From the NCBI GenBank assembly GCA_947450645.1, contig CANFWH010000001.1, positions 62,001-126,000 of the forward strand: DNA of 64,000 nucleotides, in the 5' to 3' direction. Made by a program: the position numbers and the translations under genes. Below, in pieces: positions 7,698 through 17,018 of this stretch. Source of the stretch: Comamonadaceae bacterium (lineage in GTDB: Bacteria; Pseudomonadota; Gammaproteobacteria; Burkholderiales; Burkholderiaceae_C). The notes beneath the pieces are model-generated. The model worked only from the letters and a program-made list of their open reading frames with translations. It did not search any database and was not told the origin of the DNA. Positions within the stretch are counted from its first letter, which is position 1. Each line of letters opens with the position of its first letter.

Positions 7698-8704
7698 AAT
7701 CTGCCGTTATTGAACTCCTCTCCAAGGTAGGGCTTGGCAATGCGGACTTCCGACTAAAGCCCTTGTCTGCCAATGGAAATAATCGTGTCTTTACTGTTCA
7801 TTACGATGATAGAAAAATGGTACTCAAGTGGTATTTTCATGATGCCGCTGACACCCGGGATCGACTTGGGGCGGAGTACTCATTTTTGGAACATGCCTGG
7901 GCCATGGGTTTACGTTGCATTCCTCAGCCCATAGATAAAACCCCATCCGCACACTTGGCACTTTATGAGTTTGTCGAAGGTCAAAAGATCGATGCGTCAC
8001 AGGTTGATGCGGCGTTGATGCAGCAGGCTGCCCAGTTCTTAGCACAACTCAATACACAGCAAAGCCGTGCTGCTGCATCAGCATTGCCCGAAGCCTCTGA
8101 GTCGTGCTTCAGCGTTTCAGCGCATTTCGAAATAATCGACGCGCGCTTGGCGCGACTGGGCCAAATGCCTATTGAATCTGATCTTGATAAGACGGCTACC
8201 GAATTCGTCAAACGCGTCAAAAAATTTTGGCAAGGTACCAAGGCGCGACTACAGATTGGCTGCGCATCGTTGGGGCTTAATCTTGACGCCGCATTGTCAA
8301 TGGGTGAGCGATGTTTGTCACCATCTGACTTCGGTTTTAACAACGCCTTGCTCCGTCCTGATGGAAGTTTGTGCTTTATTGACTTTGAATATGCAGGGTG
8401 GGACGACCCAGCCAAAGCCATAGGTGAATTTTTTTCACATCCTGGTGTAGCCGTGCCACATGCGCAGTTTGAATCATTTATGGCACAAGTATTGAAACCC
8501 TTTGATCACGCCGAACAAATGGCTGCTCGTGTTCGTTTACTGGAACCCATTTCGCAGATCAAGTGGTGTTGCATCATCTTGAACGAATTTTTACCTGTCT
8601 CTGCTAAGCGCCGCAATTTTGCGAACCCAAGCAATGATGCACAGGCGCGTAAAGAGCTTCAGCTTAGTAAGGCAATCCAGCTTTTCAAATCTCTCCAACC
8701 CTAA
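7679..8704 (+). CDS. APH/choline-kinase-like phosphotransferase
   Basis: A 341-residue protein with a kinase fold of the aminoglycoside phosphotransferase family: N-lobe beta strands with a Lys (KMVLKWYF, about residue 43-50), a catalytic loop SPSDFGFNNAL (about 218-228) and the metal-binding IDFEYAG (about 236-242). In the usual loop HxDxxxxN the His is replaced by Ser while Asp and Asn stay. It probably phosphorylates a small molecule; a sugar is likely here, perhaps O1 of a heptose phosphate. It overlaps the HAD gene, which suggests coupled production. Confidence 0.75.
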   Translation: MASIGIESAVIELLSKVGLGNADFRLKPLSANGNNRVFTVHYDDRKMVLKWYFHDAADTRDRLGAEYSFLEHAWAMGLRCIPQPIDKTPSAHLALYEFVEGQKIDASQVDAALMQQAAQFLAQLNTQQSRAAASALPEASESCFSVSAHFEIIDARLARLGQMPIESDLDKTATEFVKRVKKFWQGTKARLQIGCASLGLNLDAALSMGERCLSPSDFGFNNALLRPDGSLCFIDFEYAGWDDPAKAIGEFFSHPGVAVPHAQFESFMAQVLKPFDHAEQMAARVRLLEPISQIKWCCIILNEFLPVSAKRRNFANPSNDAQARKELQLSKAIQLFKSLQP

Positions 8705-8714
8705 AGGATGAACC

Positions 8715-9386
8715 TTGGCCTATATTGATTTTCTGTCTGCTGTTCACAAAAGCACCACGCGCGATTACTTGGCTCGCGTGAACGAATCCGAGTACCCAAA
8801 AGCTAAGGCTGCGACCCTAGCCAAACAATGGGGCTATGACTACTGGGATGGCGACCGTCGCATTTGCTACGGGGGCTACAAATACATGCCTGGCCGATGG
8901 GCGCCCATTGGGCAGGCCATGGTAGACCACTACGGTATTAAGCCAGGAGACAAAATTTTAGACATTGGCTGTGGCAAAGGCTACCAGTTGTATGAACTGA
9001 CACAACTGGTTCCTGGCGTGGAAGTACACGGTCTTGATATTTCGCCTTATGCCATCGAAAACGCCAAAGAAGAAATCAAAGATCGGCTACATATAGGCAA
9101 TGCAAACAAGTTACCTTTTCCTGACAAGTATTTCGACTTTGTATTTTCAATTACCACCCTACATAACCTCCACAACTACGACTTGGACAAAGCGTTGCGT
9201 GAAATGGAGCGGGTCGGCAAAAAGAATAAATACCTTTGTGTGGAGTCCTACCGAAACGAACAGGAAAAAGCTAACCTACTCTATTGGCAAGTGACTTGCG
9301 AGGCCTTCTGCACCCCTGAGGAGTGGGACTGGTGGTTCAAAAGGACTGGTTACACCGGTGATCATTCTTTTATCTATTTTGAGTAG
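8715..9386 (+). CDS. class I SAM-dependent methyltransferase
   Basis: A 223-residue methyltransferase with motif I ILDIGCGKGYQLYEL (about residues 77-91), an acidic residue at the end of strand 2 (HGLDIS) and motif IV FVFSITTLHNL. Target unknown; in this operon a sugar O- or N-methylation is likely. TTG is chosen as start because AAAGGA lies 6 nt before it and no ATG occurs before the conserved part. It is 10 nt after the kinase stop. Confidence 0.8.
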   Translation: MAYIDFLSAVHKSTTRDYLARVNESEYPKAKAATLAKQWGYDYWDGDRRICYGGYKYMPGRWAPIGQAMVDHYGIKPGDKILDIGCGKGYQLYELTQLVPGVEVHGLDISPYAIENAKEEIKDRLHIGNANKLPFPDKYFDFVFSITTLHNLHNYDLDKALREMERVGKKNKYLCVESYRNEQEKANLLYWQVTCEAFCTPEEWDWWFKRTGYTGDHSFIYFE

Positions 9387-9392
9387 CATCCC

Positions 9393-10451
9393 ATGGTGAT
9401 TCCTAAAAGCATGAAGGCGGCCATTCTGGTCGAATTACGTAAACCTCTGGCTATTGACGAAGTTCAGTTGCCGGCAGCACTCGACATCGGTCAGGTGTTG
9501 GTCAAGGTGCATTTGAGCGGCATCTGCGGCTCTCAGCTGGGCGAAATAGATGGTGCCAAGGGCGAAGACAAGTTTTTACCCCACCTACTGGGTCACGAAG
9601 CATCTGGCATCGTGGAAGCCATAGGTTCGGGCGTCAAACATGTGAAACCTGGAGATGAGGTAGTCATGCATTGGAGAAAAGGTCTGGGCATAGAAGGTGC
9701 GCCACCCAAATACCAATGGCGTGGCCAAAAGTTAAATGCCGGTTGGATAGCCACATTCAATGAATACGCCATCGTAGCGGAAAACCGAGTCACCGCCATC
9801 CCCCAGGGCAGCGACATGGAGGTCGCGGCCCTATTTGGCTGCGCTGTCACCACTGGCTTTGGCGTGATTGAAAACAATGCCCAAGTTCGCATCGGGGAGT
9901 CGGTTGTGGTGTTTGGCGCTGGCGGTGTCGGACTGAACATAGTGCAGGCGGCAAATTTAGTGGGAGCCTATCCAGTCATTGCAGTAGACCTGTTTGACAA
10001 CCGCCTGGTCCTCGCACAAGACTTAGGCGCCACCCATCTGATCAACTCCAAAACTCAGGATGCCAAGGCCGAAATAGAAAAAATCATTGGCATAAATAAT
10101 CTGGACCACTTTATTGATAACACTGGGCAGCCAGCCCTCATCGAAATGGGCTACCAACTGACAAAGCCCCAAGGTAAGGTGACGCTAGTCGGTGTACCGC
10201 GAAAGGGAAGCAATATCAATATCTATTCATTGCCACTGCATTTCGGCAAGCGCATGTCGGGCTCGCAAGGTGGGGAAGCGGTTCCCCACGTGGATATTCC
10301 TCGGTACCACAATCTGTTCAATGCTGGACGTATCAAGCTATCTGAACTCATCACGGAAAAAGTGTCGCTAGAAAGCATTAACGACGCTATTGCCAAGATG
10401 CGTTCGGGACAGATGAGCGGACGCTGTCTAATTGATATGCGAGCACAATGA
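9393..10451 (+). CDS. zinc-type alcohol dehydrogenase-like (MDR) oxidoreductase
   Basis: A 352-residue medium-chain dehydrogenase. Catalytic zinc ligands are visible: Cys in SGICGSQ (about 45), His-Glu in LGHEASG (about 68) and Cys in LFGCAVTTG (about 150). The NAD motif is GAGGVGLN (about 175). The four-Cys structural zinc loop is absent; the region holds WRKGLGIEGAPPKYQWRGQ instead. It probably oxidises a hydroxyl on a sugar or sugar nucleotide to a ketone, which could feed the C-methyltransferases or the transketolase-like enzyme. It starts 6 nt after the methyltransferase. Confidence 0.82.
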   Translation: MVIPKSMKAAILVELRKPLAIDEVQLPAALDIGQVLVKVHLSGICGSQLGEIDGAKGEDKFLPHLLGHEASGIVEAIGSGVKHVKPGDEVVMHWRKGLGIEGAPPKYQWRGQKLNAGWIATFNEYAIVAENRVTAIPQGSDMEVAALFGCAVTTGFGVIENNAQVRIGESVVVFGAGGVGLNIVQAANLVGAYPVIAVDLFDNRLVLAQDLGATHLINSKTQDAKAEIEKIIGINNLDHFIDNTGQPALIEMGYQLTKPQGKVTLVGVPRKGSNINIYSLPLHFGKRMSGSQGGEAVPHVDIPRYHNLFNAGRIKLSELITEKVSLESINDAIAKMRSGQMSGRCLIDMRAQ

Positions 10452-10514
10452 TGCGGTGTAATATATGGTTTTGAACAGATTGTCAGTATTTTTGATTAAA
10501 GTGATCTGACTCAC

Positions 10515-11732
10515 ATGACTCATTGCCTGCTATGTGGCGAGTCTCTGCTAACAGCGTCAACGCTGGCATTGGGGCCTCTGGCTGTTTGTAATCGGTTTGA
10601 AAAAAATGCATCTACGAATGTACCAATACATTCGCTGAGCATTTCAGAATGCAAGGCTTGCCGTCTGGTGCAGCTGTCAGAATATCCCCCGCTGGAATAT
10701 GTGCAACCGCGACTTCCCTGGATTCGCTACAACGAACCAACTGCGCATCTAGATGCCGCAATCAAACATCTGGAACCATTTTTTTTTGCAGCCCCGCCGC
10801 ATAAGATCATGGGTGTCGGGCCATTTGATAAGCCTTTACTGGATCGCCTAGCCCAGCGCGAATTTAACCAGATGCATTTGGATCTGTCAGCGGAGTTGCC
10901 CCAAGAACCAGCAAGGTACCCATATCTAGAAAGTATTCAGGCCGTGTTGCGGCCCTATACACTGTTCAAGCTGGCTGCCACTCAGGGGGTTGCGCAATTT
11001 GTATCCTGCCGATATTTGCTGGAGCACAGCCACGATCCAGTGGCAAGCCTACGAGGTCTTAGACATCTGATGACTGACGATGGATTGCTTCTTATCGAAG
11101 TCCCAGATAGCAGCAGGTTTCTCCTCATGATGGACTACAGCTTCATCTGGGAAGAGCATATCTGCTACTTCACCGAAGACACATTCCGCGAGTGCGCGCT
11201 AAGAGCTGGCTATGAAATTGTTCAATTCACCCGCTACCCAGGTGCACTTGAAGATGCGCTGATTTTTGTGCTGCGCACAACCAAGCACTCACCCGCACCC
11301 AAAGCAATCAAGCACACTTGGGGGAATTCGAACACGTTTATTCGTTACCGCGCGGGTTTTGAAAACGTCCGGCAACAGTATCGCAACGCCTTAAAGTCTA
11401 TTTCGGCGCGCGGGAAAAAAGTTGCCATCTTTGGCGCAGGACACCAAAGCATCATGTTCGTCAACGCATTGGGCCTGGCACATCACATCTCATACGCCAT
11501 TGACGACGCCCCCGAAAAAATCGGCTACCTAATCCCTGGCACGTCTATCCCGATCGTGCCTTCCGAGCACCTGACGCGTGACCCATCTATCGATGTATGT
11601 CTGCTAGGCGTGGGGCACCATATAGAAGAGAGCGTTAGAAACAAATGCGCGGGCTATCTGAAACGTGGCGGCCAGATGTACACCATCTTTCCCGGTGCGG
11701 GCAGCGCTACTTTCATAGATGGGAAGGTTTGA
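10515..11732 (+). CDS. C-methyltransferase-like protein with degenerate SAM motif
   Basis: A 405-residue protein with the three-part layout of sugar C-methyltransferases (TylC3/NovU type). There is an N-terminal Cys zinc knuckle (CLLCGES then CKAC, about residues 4-50), a Rossmann methyltransferase core, and a C-terminal domain with IFGAGHQSIMF and IDDAPEK. The conserved EEHICYF (Glu-His) catalytic segment is present. The SAM glycine motif I reads GVGPFDKP, lacking the normal GSNDGS-type loop, unlike the paralogue at 13039. It may be a divergent enzyme or have another role in handling a keto-sugar. The 63-nt gap before it is one of the longer gaps in this operon. Confidence 0.75.
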   Translation: MTHCLLCGESLLTASTLALGPLAVCNRFEKNASTNVPIHSLSISECKACRLVQLSEYPPLEYVQPRLPWIRYNEPTAHLDAAIKHLEPFFFAAPPHKIMGVGPFDKPLLDRLAQREFNQMHLDLSAELPQEPARYPYLESIQAVLRPYTLFKLAATQGVAQFVSCRYLLEHSHDPVASLRGLRHLMTDDGLLLIEVPDSSRFLLMMDYSFIWEEHICYFTEDTFRECALRAGYEIVQFTRYPGALEDALIFVLRTTKHSPAPKAIKHTWGNSNTFIRYRAGFENVRQQYRNALKSISARGKKVAIFGAGHQSIMFVNALGLAHHISYAIDDAPEKIGYLIPGTSIPIVPSEHLTRDPSIDVCLLGVGHHIEESVRNKCAGYLKRGGQMYTIFPGAGSATFIDGKV

Positions 11733-11738
11733 AATAAA

Positions 11739-12266
11739 GTGAATCTGATCAAAAAATCAGCTGACGTCTACATGGCTCCTGGCCCGATCGCATCCATCGG
11801 TCATAAGGAGATTGACTATCTGCGCAGCGAACTGGCGGGCAATATCAAGGGTCGAGTTCGCATCAATCTGCATCCGGACAGCGCCGACACTCTGCACGAG
11901 ATGTTCATTGCTATTCGGCCCGACTCCTACATCCAGCCGCACAAGCACCCGCACAAAAGCGAGGCCTTTCACATTGTCTACGGCGAAGTCGATATCGTCA
12001 TATTCGAGGACAACGGAGGCATTCGGCAGGTCGTACCACTAGCCGCAAGCAGCAACTTAAGCTCCTTTTACTATCGTATGTCACAACCATTTTTCCATAC
12101 GCTAATCATTAAATCAGACGTGCTGGTCGTGCATGAAATCACCAATGGCCCGTTCGTCAAGGACGGCACAATTTTTGCGGATTTCGCGCCGTCCGAGGAC
12201 TCCAGCACGGACGATATCGGCACATGGCAAAAGCAATTATCAGATCGTGTGAGGCAAACCGTATGA
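11739..12266 (+). CDS. WbuC-family cupin fold metalloprotein
   Basis: A 175-residue cupin. The first cupin motif, PHKHPHKSEAFHIVYGEV (about 67-84), supplies the HxHxxxE metal ligands; a second His lies in FFHTLI (about 118). WbuC-like cupins recur in O-antigen and colanic acid clusters, but their reaction is not established. Start GTG at 11739, 6 nt after the previous stop. The stop overlaps the next ATG (ATGA). Confidence 0.8.
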   Translation: MNLIKKSADVYMAPGPIASIGHKEIDYLRSELAGNIKGRVRINLHPDSADTLHEMFIAIRPDSYIQPHKHPHKSEAFHIVYGEVDIVIFEDNGGIRQVVPLAASSNLSSFYYRMSQPFFHTLIIKSDVLVVHEITNGPFVKDGTIFADFAPSEDSSTDDIGTWQKQLSDRVRQTV

Positions 12267-13000
12267 ACTCTAAAGGTCATGTGGCGGTGGTGGGCGGCTC
12301 CAAGGGATTAGGCAAGGCCGTTTCACTTCGATTTGCCGAACAGGGATATGCTGTCACGGTGATTTCGCGCAACCCACTCGTAGCCGAGGCGCGGCTAAAT
12401 CACGTAGCAGCCGATCTGGAAACCATGACTTCGAGCGAAGCGGTTGTCCAAGAGGTGTTGCGTGTCGGCGGCAATATCAGATACCTGATTTTTTGCCAGC
12501 GCTATCGTGGCTCTGGTGATCCTTGGCAGGGTGAAATACAGGTCTCTTTGACAGCCACGCGACTGCTAATTAATGGATTTGCGGATCATTTCTGCCAAGA
12601 CGGCGATCGTGCCATTGGCGTGGTGAGCTCCGTTTACGCCGAATTTGTCGGGGGCTCACAACCTGAGAGCTACCACGTCGCCAAGGCTGGCCTCAATCAA
12701 TTGGTAAAATATAACGCGTGGGTCATGGGGCGAAAAGGCATTCGCATCAATGCGATCATGCCTTTGACCTATCTCAAAGCAGAGTCACAAAACTATTACT
12801 TGGCCAATGAAGACCTAATGCGTTTGTATCAACAATTTGTGCCCATGGGCACCATCGGGCGCGCAGAAGATTCTGTCAACTTACTGGAATTTTTGTGCAG
12901 CAAAAAAGCATCTTTCATCAATGGCCAGGCAATATTCGTGGACGGCGGCGTTTCAGTCATCTGGCCCGAAGAACTGGCCAAATCAATGGCTGGACTTTGA
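12263..13000 (+). CDS. classical SDR oxidoreductase
   Basis: About 245 residues from the ATG that overlaps the previous stop. An upstream in-frame start at 12224 exists, but the Rossmann strand HVAVVGGSKGLGKAV begins right after 12263, so the shorter form is preferred. It has the cofactor motif GGSKGLG, the SSVYAE serine segment, YHVAK (Tyr/Lys) and GQAIFVDGG near the C-terminus, as in the FabG-like classical SDR family. It probably reduces a keto-sugar or oxidises a sugar hydroxyl. Confidence 0.82.
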   Translation: MNSKGHVAVVGGSKGLGKAVSLRFAEQGYAVTVISRNPLVAEARLNHVAADLETMTSSEAVVQEVLRVGGNIRYLIFCQRYRGSGDPWQGEIQVSLTATRLLINGFADHFCQDGDRAIGVVSSVYAEFVGGSQPESYHVAKAGLNQLVKYNAWVMGRKGIRINAIMPLTYLKAESQNYYLANEDLMRLYQQFVPMGTIGRAEDSVNLLEFLCSKKASFINGQAIFVDGGVSVIWPEELAKSMAGL

Positions 13001-13038
13001 TCTCAACCACAAAACAGTTACCTTACCTGGAGCAAAAT

Positions 13039-14283
13039 TTGAAACACTATAAACACAGAAACAGCTGCCGCCTTTGTGGCTCGACAAAATTTGAGCTGGT
13101 CTTGCCCATACTCCCCTCCGCCATTGGCGATGCATTTGTCTCAAAAGACCAGATCAATGAGGTGCAAGACCTGTACCCGCTGGACACCTATCTTTGCCTG
13201 GATTGCGGCCACCTGCAAAATCTCGATGTGGTCGATCCAGAAATTTTGTTTCGCAACTACACCTACCGCACATCTGCTTCCATGGGATTGGTTGAGCATT
13301 TCAAAAAATATGCACAAACCGTGGTTTCGGGCTTGAGCATTCCCCAAGCATCGTTCGTTGTTGAGATTGGCAGCAATGATGGCTCACTGCTCAAGGCTTA
13401 CAAAGCGCAAGGCATGCGTGTCATGGGTGTGGATCCCGCCAAAGCCATTGCAGCCATGGCAACTTCAGAGGGTGTCAAAACCTTGCCAGAGTTCTTTACC
13501 TACGCCATTGCCCAGCAAATCCTGGCCGAGAGTGGCCCCGCTACGCTCATGTGTGCTAACAATGTGTTTGCTCACGCTGACAATATTACAGACATTGTCA
13601 AAGGCATCAGGAGCTTGCTGGCCCCTGATGGCGTGTTTGTCTTTGAAGTGTCTTATGTCCCTGACATCATCGACAACTTTGTCTTCGACACCATTTACCA
13701 CGAACACGTCTCGCACCACGCTTTAATTCCGCTGGAACGCTTTTTCAACAGCCTAGACATGGCGCTCTTCAATGTTGAGCGCGTAGCGACCAAGGGTGGC
13801 TCCATTCGCGGCTTTGCACAGCCTCTGTCAACGGGCAAACGTGCCAAGACACAGCCTTATTTGCGAATGCTGGAGGAAGAAAATCGCAGAGGTGTCGCGC
13901 ACCCGGAAATTTACCGCGCCTTCTATCAGGCCATTGAAAAGCGCAAACAGGCCGTTTTGGTATATCTCGATAAAGCCATTGCCCAAGGGAAAACGGTAGC
14001 CGCCTACGGGGCATCCACCACCACCACTACGCTCCTTTACCACTTTGAACTTCAGACTCGGCTGAAATTCATCGTAGACGACAACCCGCTCAAGTACAAC
14101 CTTTATAGCCCAGGCGCCCATATCCCCGTGTTCTCGTCGGATCAACTCTACTCGTCACCACCCGATATCGTAGTGATCCTCGCATGGCAGTACTCGGCGG
14201 CCATCATGAAACGGCACACCCAGTTTACCGAGGCAGGCGGGAAATTTCTGCTCCCTCTTCCCGACATGGCAATACTGCCCTGA
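13039..14283 (+). CDS. sugar C-methyltransferase
   Basis: About 414 residues from TTG at 13039, which has GGAG 6 nt upstream and sits just before the conserved zinc knuckle. The longer frame back to 12895 would overlap the SDR gene and reads as out-of-family sequence. Order: Cys zinc knuckle (CRLCG and CLDCGH), SAM motif VVEIGSNDGSLL, catalytic YHEHVSHH, and C-terminal domain with AAYGASTTTTTLLYHF and VDDNPLKYN. Family members add a methyl to C3 or C5 of a 4-keto NDP-sugar. Unlike the paralogue at 10515, its SAM site is intact. Confidence 0.88.
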   Translation: MKHYKHRNSCRLCGSTKFELVLPILPSAIGDAFVSKDQINEVQDLYPLDTYLCLDCGHLQNLDVVDPEILFRNYTYRTSASMGLVEHFKKYAQTVVSGLSIPQASFVVEIGSNDGSLLKAYKAQGMRVMGVDPAKAIAAMATSEGVKTLPEFFTYAIAQQILAESGPATLMCANNVFAHADNITDIVKGIRSLLAPDGVFVFEVSYVPDIIDNFVFDTIYHEHVSHHALIPLERFFNSLDMALFNVERVATKGGSIRGFAQPLSTGKRAKTQPYLRMLEEENRRGVAHPEIYRAFYQAIEKRKQAVLVYLDKAIAQGKTVAAYGASTTTTTLLYHFELQTRLKFIVDDNPLKYNLYSPGAHIPVFSSDQLYSSPPDIVVILAWQYSAAIMKRHTQFTEAGGKFLLPLPDMAILP

Positions 14284-14287
14284 ACTG

Positions 14288-16261
14288 ATGTTAAGCAGTT
14301 CCAGCTTGCGTCACCGCCCTGATATTGATGGGCTACGGGCGATCGCCGTGCTCGCGGTTGTGGCGTTTCACGCCACAAAACGAATATCCGGTGGGTTTAT
14401 TGGTGTTGACGTTTTCTTTGTCATATCTGGCTTCCTGATTTCCGGCATCATCCTGAATGGATTGAGGTGCAACAACTTCAGCCTCACCGATTTCTACGTT
14501 CGCCGGATCCGGCGCATTTTCCCCGCCTTATTGTTGGTATTGGTCTGTAGCTGGGTGTTGGGCTGGTTTCTGCTCGGGCCACAAGGCTATGCGTTGCTAG
14601 GCCAGCATATGGTTGCAGGTGCAGGTTTTTTTTCAAACATTCTTTTGTGGAGCGAGTCCGGGTATTTTGATCCGACCGCTACGCTCAAACCGCTTCTGCA
14701 TCTTTGGTCGCTTGGAATTGAAGAGCAGTTCTATCTGGTGTGGCCTTTATTGCTGATTTTCGCAACCAAATTCAACTGGCGCATTCATCTCTCGATTCTC
14801 ATCCTGCTGGCGGGCTCATTTGCTGTGAATATTGCGAGCGTACAAAGCAATCCTGTGGCCACGTTTTATCTTCCGCTGAGCCGCTTTTGGGAATTGCTCG
14901 CTGGAGCCCTGTTGGCATACGTCCATCTTCATCACCTCGATGCGCTGGAGTCCAAACTGTCCTCCACAGTCTGCCAACTTGGCAAGACCAGCATTTCCCT
15001 GCGGTCTGTGGCCTCCGTGTTAGGCCTCCTGCTGATCGTGGCGAGTATTTTTGCAGTCGATGATTCGAGCAGCTTCCCAGGCTGGTGGGCTTTGCTGCCC
15101 ACATTGGGCTCTATGCTGCTGATAGCTGTAGGTAGCCATGCATGGATTAACCGAACCTTTCTTTCCAATAGCTGGATGATCGCCGTCGGCCTGATCAGCT
15201 ACCCGCTTTACCTGTGGCACTGGCCCTTACTGACCTTTGGTCGCATGACTTCCATTGGCATGGATCACCCCAGGCTTACGACCCTGAGCATGGTTGCACT
15301 GGCCTTCCTGTTGAGCACACTGACCTACCTCTGGGTAGAAAAGCCATTGCGCTATGGTGTCAAATGGAAAGCCAATTCAGTTGCCAAATACCTGCTAGGC
15401 GCCATGGTCCTGCTGGGCTCGCTTGGTGCTTTGACTTATTTCCAGAAAGGCTGGAGTAGCCGTTACCCGCAAGCAGTCAGGCCTTTCTTGGATTACCAAT
15501 TCGATTATCGTGAAAGTTTCCGCAACCACCGCTGCCTTCTGGCCGGCACTGAACAGGATTTTGCAGCCGAATGTGCACAGGTGAAGGCGGGGGTGCCCAT
15601 GATGCTGATTTGGGGCGACTCCCACGGAGCCATGTTGTACCGCGCTTTGGATGAAGTTGCCAAGACCAAAGGTATCTCAGTCGCACAATTCACATCCAGC
15701 TCATGTCCGCCCATCCTAGATTTTGACAAGAAAGACAGGCCCCTTTGCCGCAGCATCAACAATACGATTTTCAAAAAAATAGTTGAATTACGCCCAGCAA
15801 CTGTCGTTCTGGCGCATGACTGGCCACAGTCGGTACCGGAAAATTCGCTCGCGAAATTACCAGAAACAATACAAAAACTGCTTGCCGCAGGTGTAAAGCG
15901 GATTGTGCTTGTGGGGCCAGTACCTCATTGGGGCAAGGCATTGCCTGCGGAGCTTGTGAGATTCATGCAATCAAGTAATGCCAACATCGCCCCGGATAGA
16001 CTACTCCCGCCGCAAATAAAGCAGATCGAGCAACTTGACAAGGAGCTTATGTTGATTTCCAAGAAGCTCGAAATCACTTATGTTTCTTCATACCAAAGTT
16101 TTTGCGATGAAAAAGGTTGCTTTGCAACTCTAGGTGTCGGCAACAATAAAAGTCTCACAGCTTTTGATGACGCACACTTAACGCCTGCCGCAGCACGCTT
16201 CCTGGTCATTGGAAATGGGGATGGTTTCTTCAAAAATACGACTGCAGATTTAAAGCACTGA
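14288..16261 (+). CDS. OafA/YrhL-type acyltransferase with C-terminal SGNH domain
   Basis: A 657-residue membrane acyltransferase. The N-terminal acyltransferase-3 domain (about 1-370) shows RPDIDGLRAIAV, FIGVDVFFVISGF, the RRIRRIFPALL basic motif and about ten hydrophobic segments. The C-terminal periplasmic SGNH domain (about 420-650) has the GDSH nucleophile motif (IWGDSHGAM) and the DDAHLT Asp-His pair. Such fusions O-acetylate O-antigen sugars in the inner membrane and periplasm. It starts 4 nt after the C-methyltransferase. Confidence 0.93.
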   Translation: MLSSSSLRHRPDIDGLRAIAVLAVVAFHATKRISGGFIGVDVFFVISGFLISGIILNGLRCNNFSLTDFYVRRIRRIFPALLLVLVCSWVLGWFLLGPQGYALLGQHMVAGAGFFSNILLWSESGYFDPTATLKPLLHLWSLGIEEQFYLVWPLLLIFATKFNWRIHLSILILLAGSFAVNIASVQSNPVATFYLPLSRFWELLAGALLAYVHLHHLDALESKLSSTVCQLGKTSISLRSVASVLGLLLIVASIFAVDDSSSFPGWWALLPTLGSMLLIAVGSHAWINRTFLSNSWMIAVGLISYPLYLWHWPLLTFGRMTSIGMDHPRLTTLSMVALAFLLSTLTYLWVEKPLRYGVKWKANSVAKYLLGAMVLLGSLGALTYFQKGWSSRYPQAVRPFLDYQFDYRESFRNHRCLLAGTEQDFAAECAQVKAGVPMMLIWGDSHGAMLYRALDEVAKTKGISVAQFTSSSCPPILDFDKKDRPLCRSINNTIFKKIVELRPATVVLAHDWPQSVPENSLAKLPETIQKLLAAGVKRIVLVGPVPHWGKALPAELVRFMQSSNANIAPDRLLPPQIKQIEQLDKELMLISKKLEITYVSSYQSFCDEKGCFATLGVGNNKSLTAFDDAHLTPAAARFLVIGNGDGFFKNTTADLKH

Positions 16262-16313
16262 GCCGGGGATTTGAATTAATTTGAAAAGCAATAGCCTAGA
16301 GATAATTTAGCGC

Positions 16314-16964
16314 ATGAATCCGCCAGATTACATTGCGAAGCAATTGTCCAGTATGTATCCTGGTGATTGCCCTGTTGAGACCGATATTGCTACGATGCAG
16401 TCGGTGGCCACAGAAGTGGATGCGCGTTTTGAATATCTGGTTTCGCGAGTCAATATCCTGAAGCGCACGGGCACTAGCCCAGACCCCTGGCATGTGATGA
16501 AGCATCCGATCTATCTATACCTGCTGTCACGGGTGCTGTTTGAAAAGAAGGTCGCTGATGAATACCGGATCAAGGACAGGCTTTATTGCCTGAACAAAGC
16601 ACTCCATGGCTGCTCGCTGTTTTACCGGGTTAAATTGCCCGCGGTCTTTTTCCTGAATTACGCCACCCAAATCGTTCTCTCGGATTGTGTTTACGGCGAA
16701 AACCTAGTGATTTACCAAGGGGTAACCGTCGGTTGTTATCGGGACAAATGTCCTGCTTTGGGCAATAACATCGTTCTCATGCCCAATTGCGTCATCTCGG
16801 GTTCGAGTAGTATCGGTAATAATGTTGTCGTGTCTGCTGGGGTGGTTGTCATCAACAAAACAGTACCAGACAACACACTGGTATTTGGCGGGGGTAGCAA
16901 TGGGGATCTGATTTACCACCCGCTCAAAAGCAAACCCTATATTGAATATTTTGTATCTGCCTGA
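16314..16964 (+). CDS. hexapeptide-repeat acyltransferase (serine acetyltransferase-like)
   Basis: A 216-residue protein with a helical N-terminal half and a left-handed beta-helix C-terminal half. Hexapeptide repeats run from about residue 122 (VYGENLVIYQGVTVG) to 195. It resembles CysE/WcaB-type acetyltransferases of polysaccharide clusters. The usual catalytic His of the CysE GIVIGHTA segment is not evident, so activity on the usual substrate is uncertain. Probable role: acetyl or formyl transfer to a sugar or sugar nucleotide. Confidence 0.75.
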   Translation: MNPPDYIAKQLSSMYPGDCPVETDIATMQSVATEVDARFEYLVSRVNILKRTGTSPDPWHVMKHPIYLYLLSRVLFEKKVADEYRIKDRLYCLNKALHGCSLFYRVKLPAVFFLNYATQIVLSDCVYGENLVIYQGVTVGCYRDKCPALGNNIVLMPNCVISGSSSIGNNVVVSAGVVVINKTVPDNTLVFGGGSNGDLIYHPLKSKPYIEYFVSA

Positions 16965-17018
16965 TGGTGGCAATCTAACTTGCAGCGACAAACCCAGACG
17001 TATTTCACAGCTAAATCC

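Noticed and set aside
12895-13038. N-terminal extension of the C-methyltransferase
   Set aside because: It overlaps the SDR gene in another frame and has no family similarity; the TTG at 13039 has a well-placed ribosome site.
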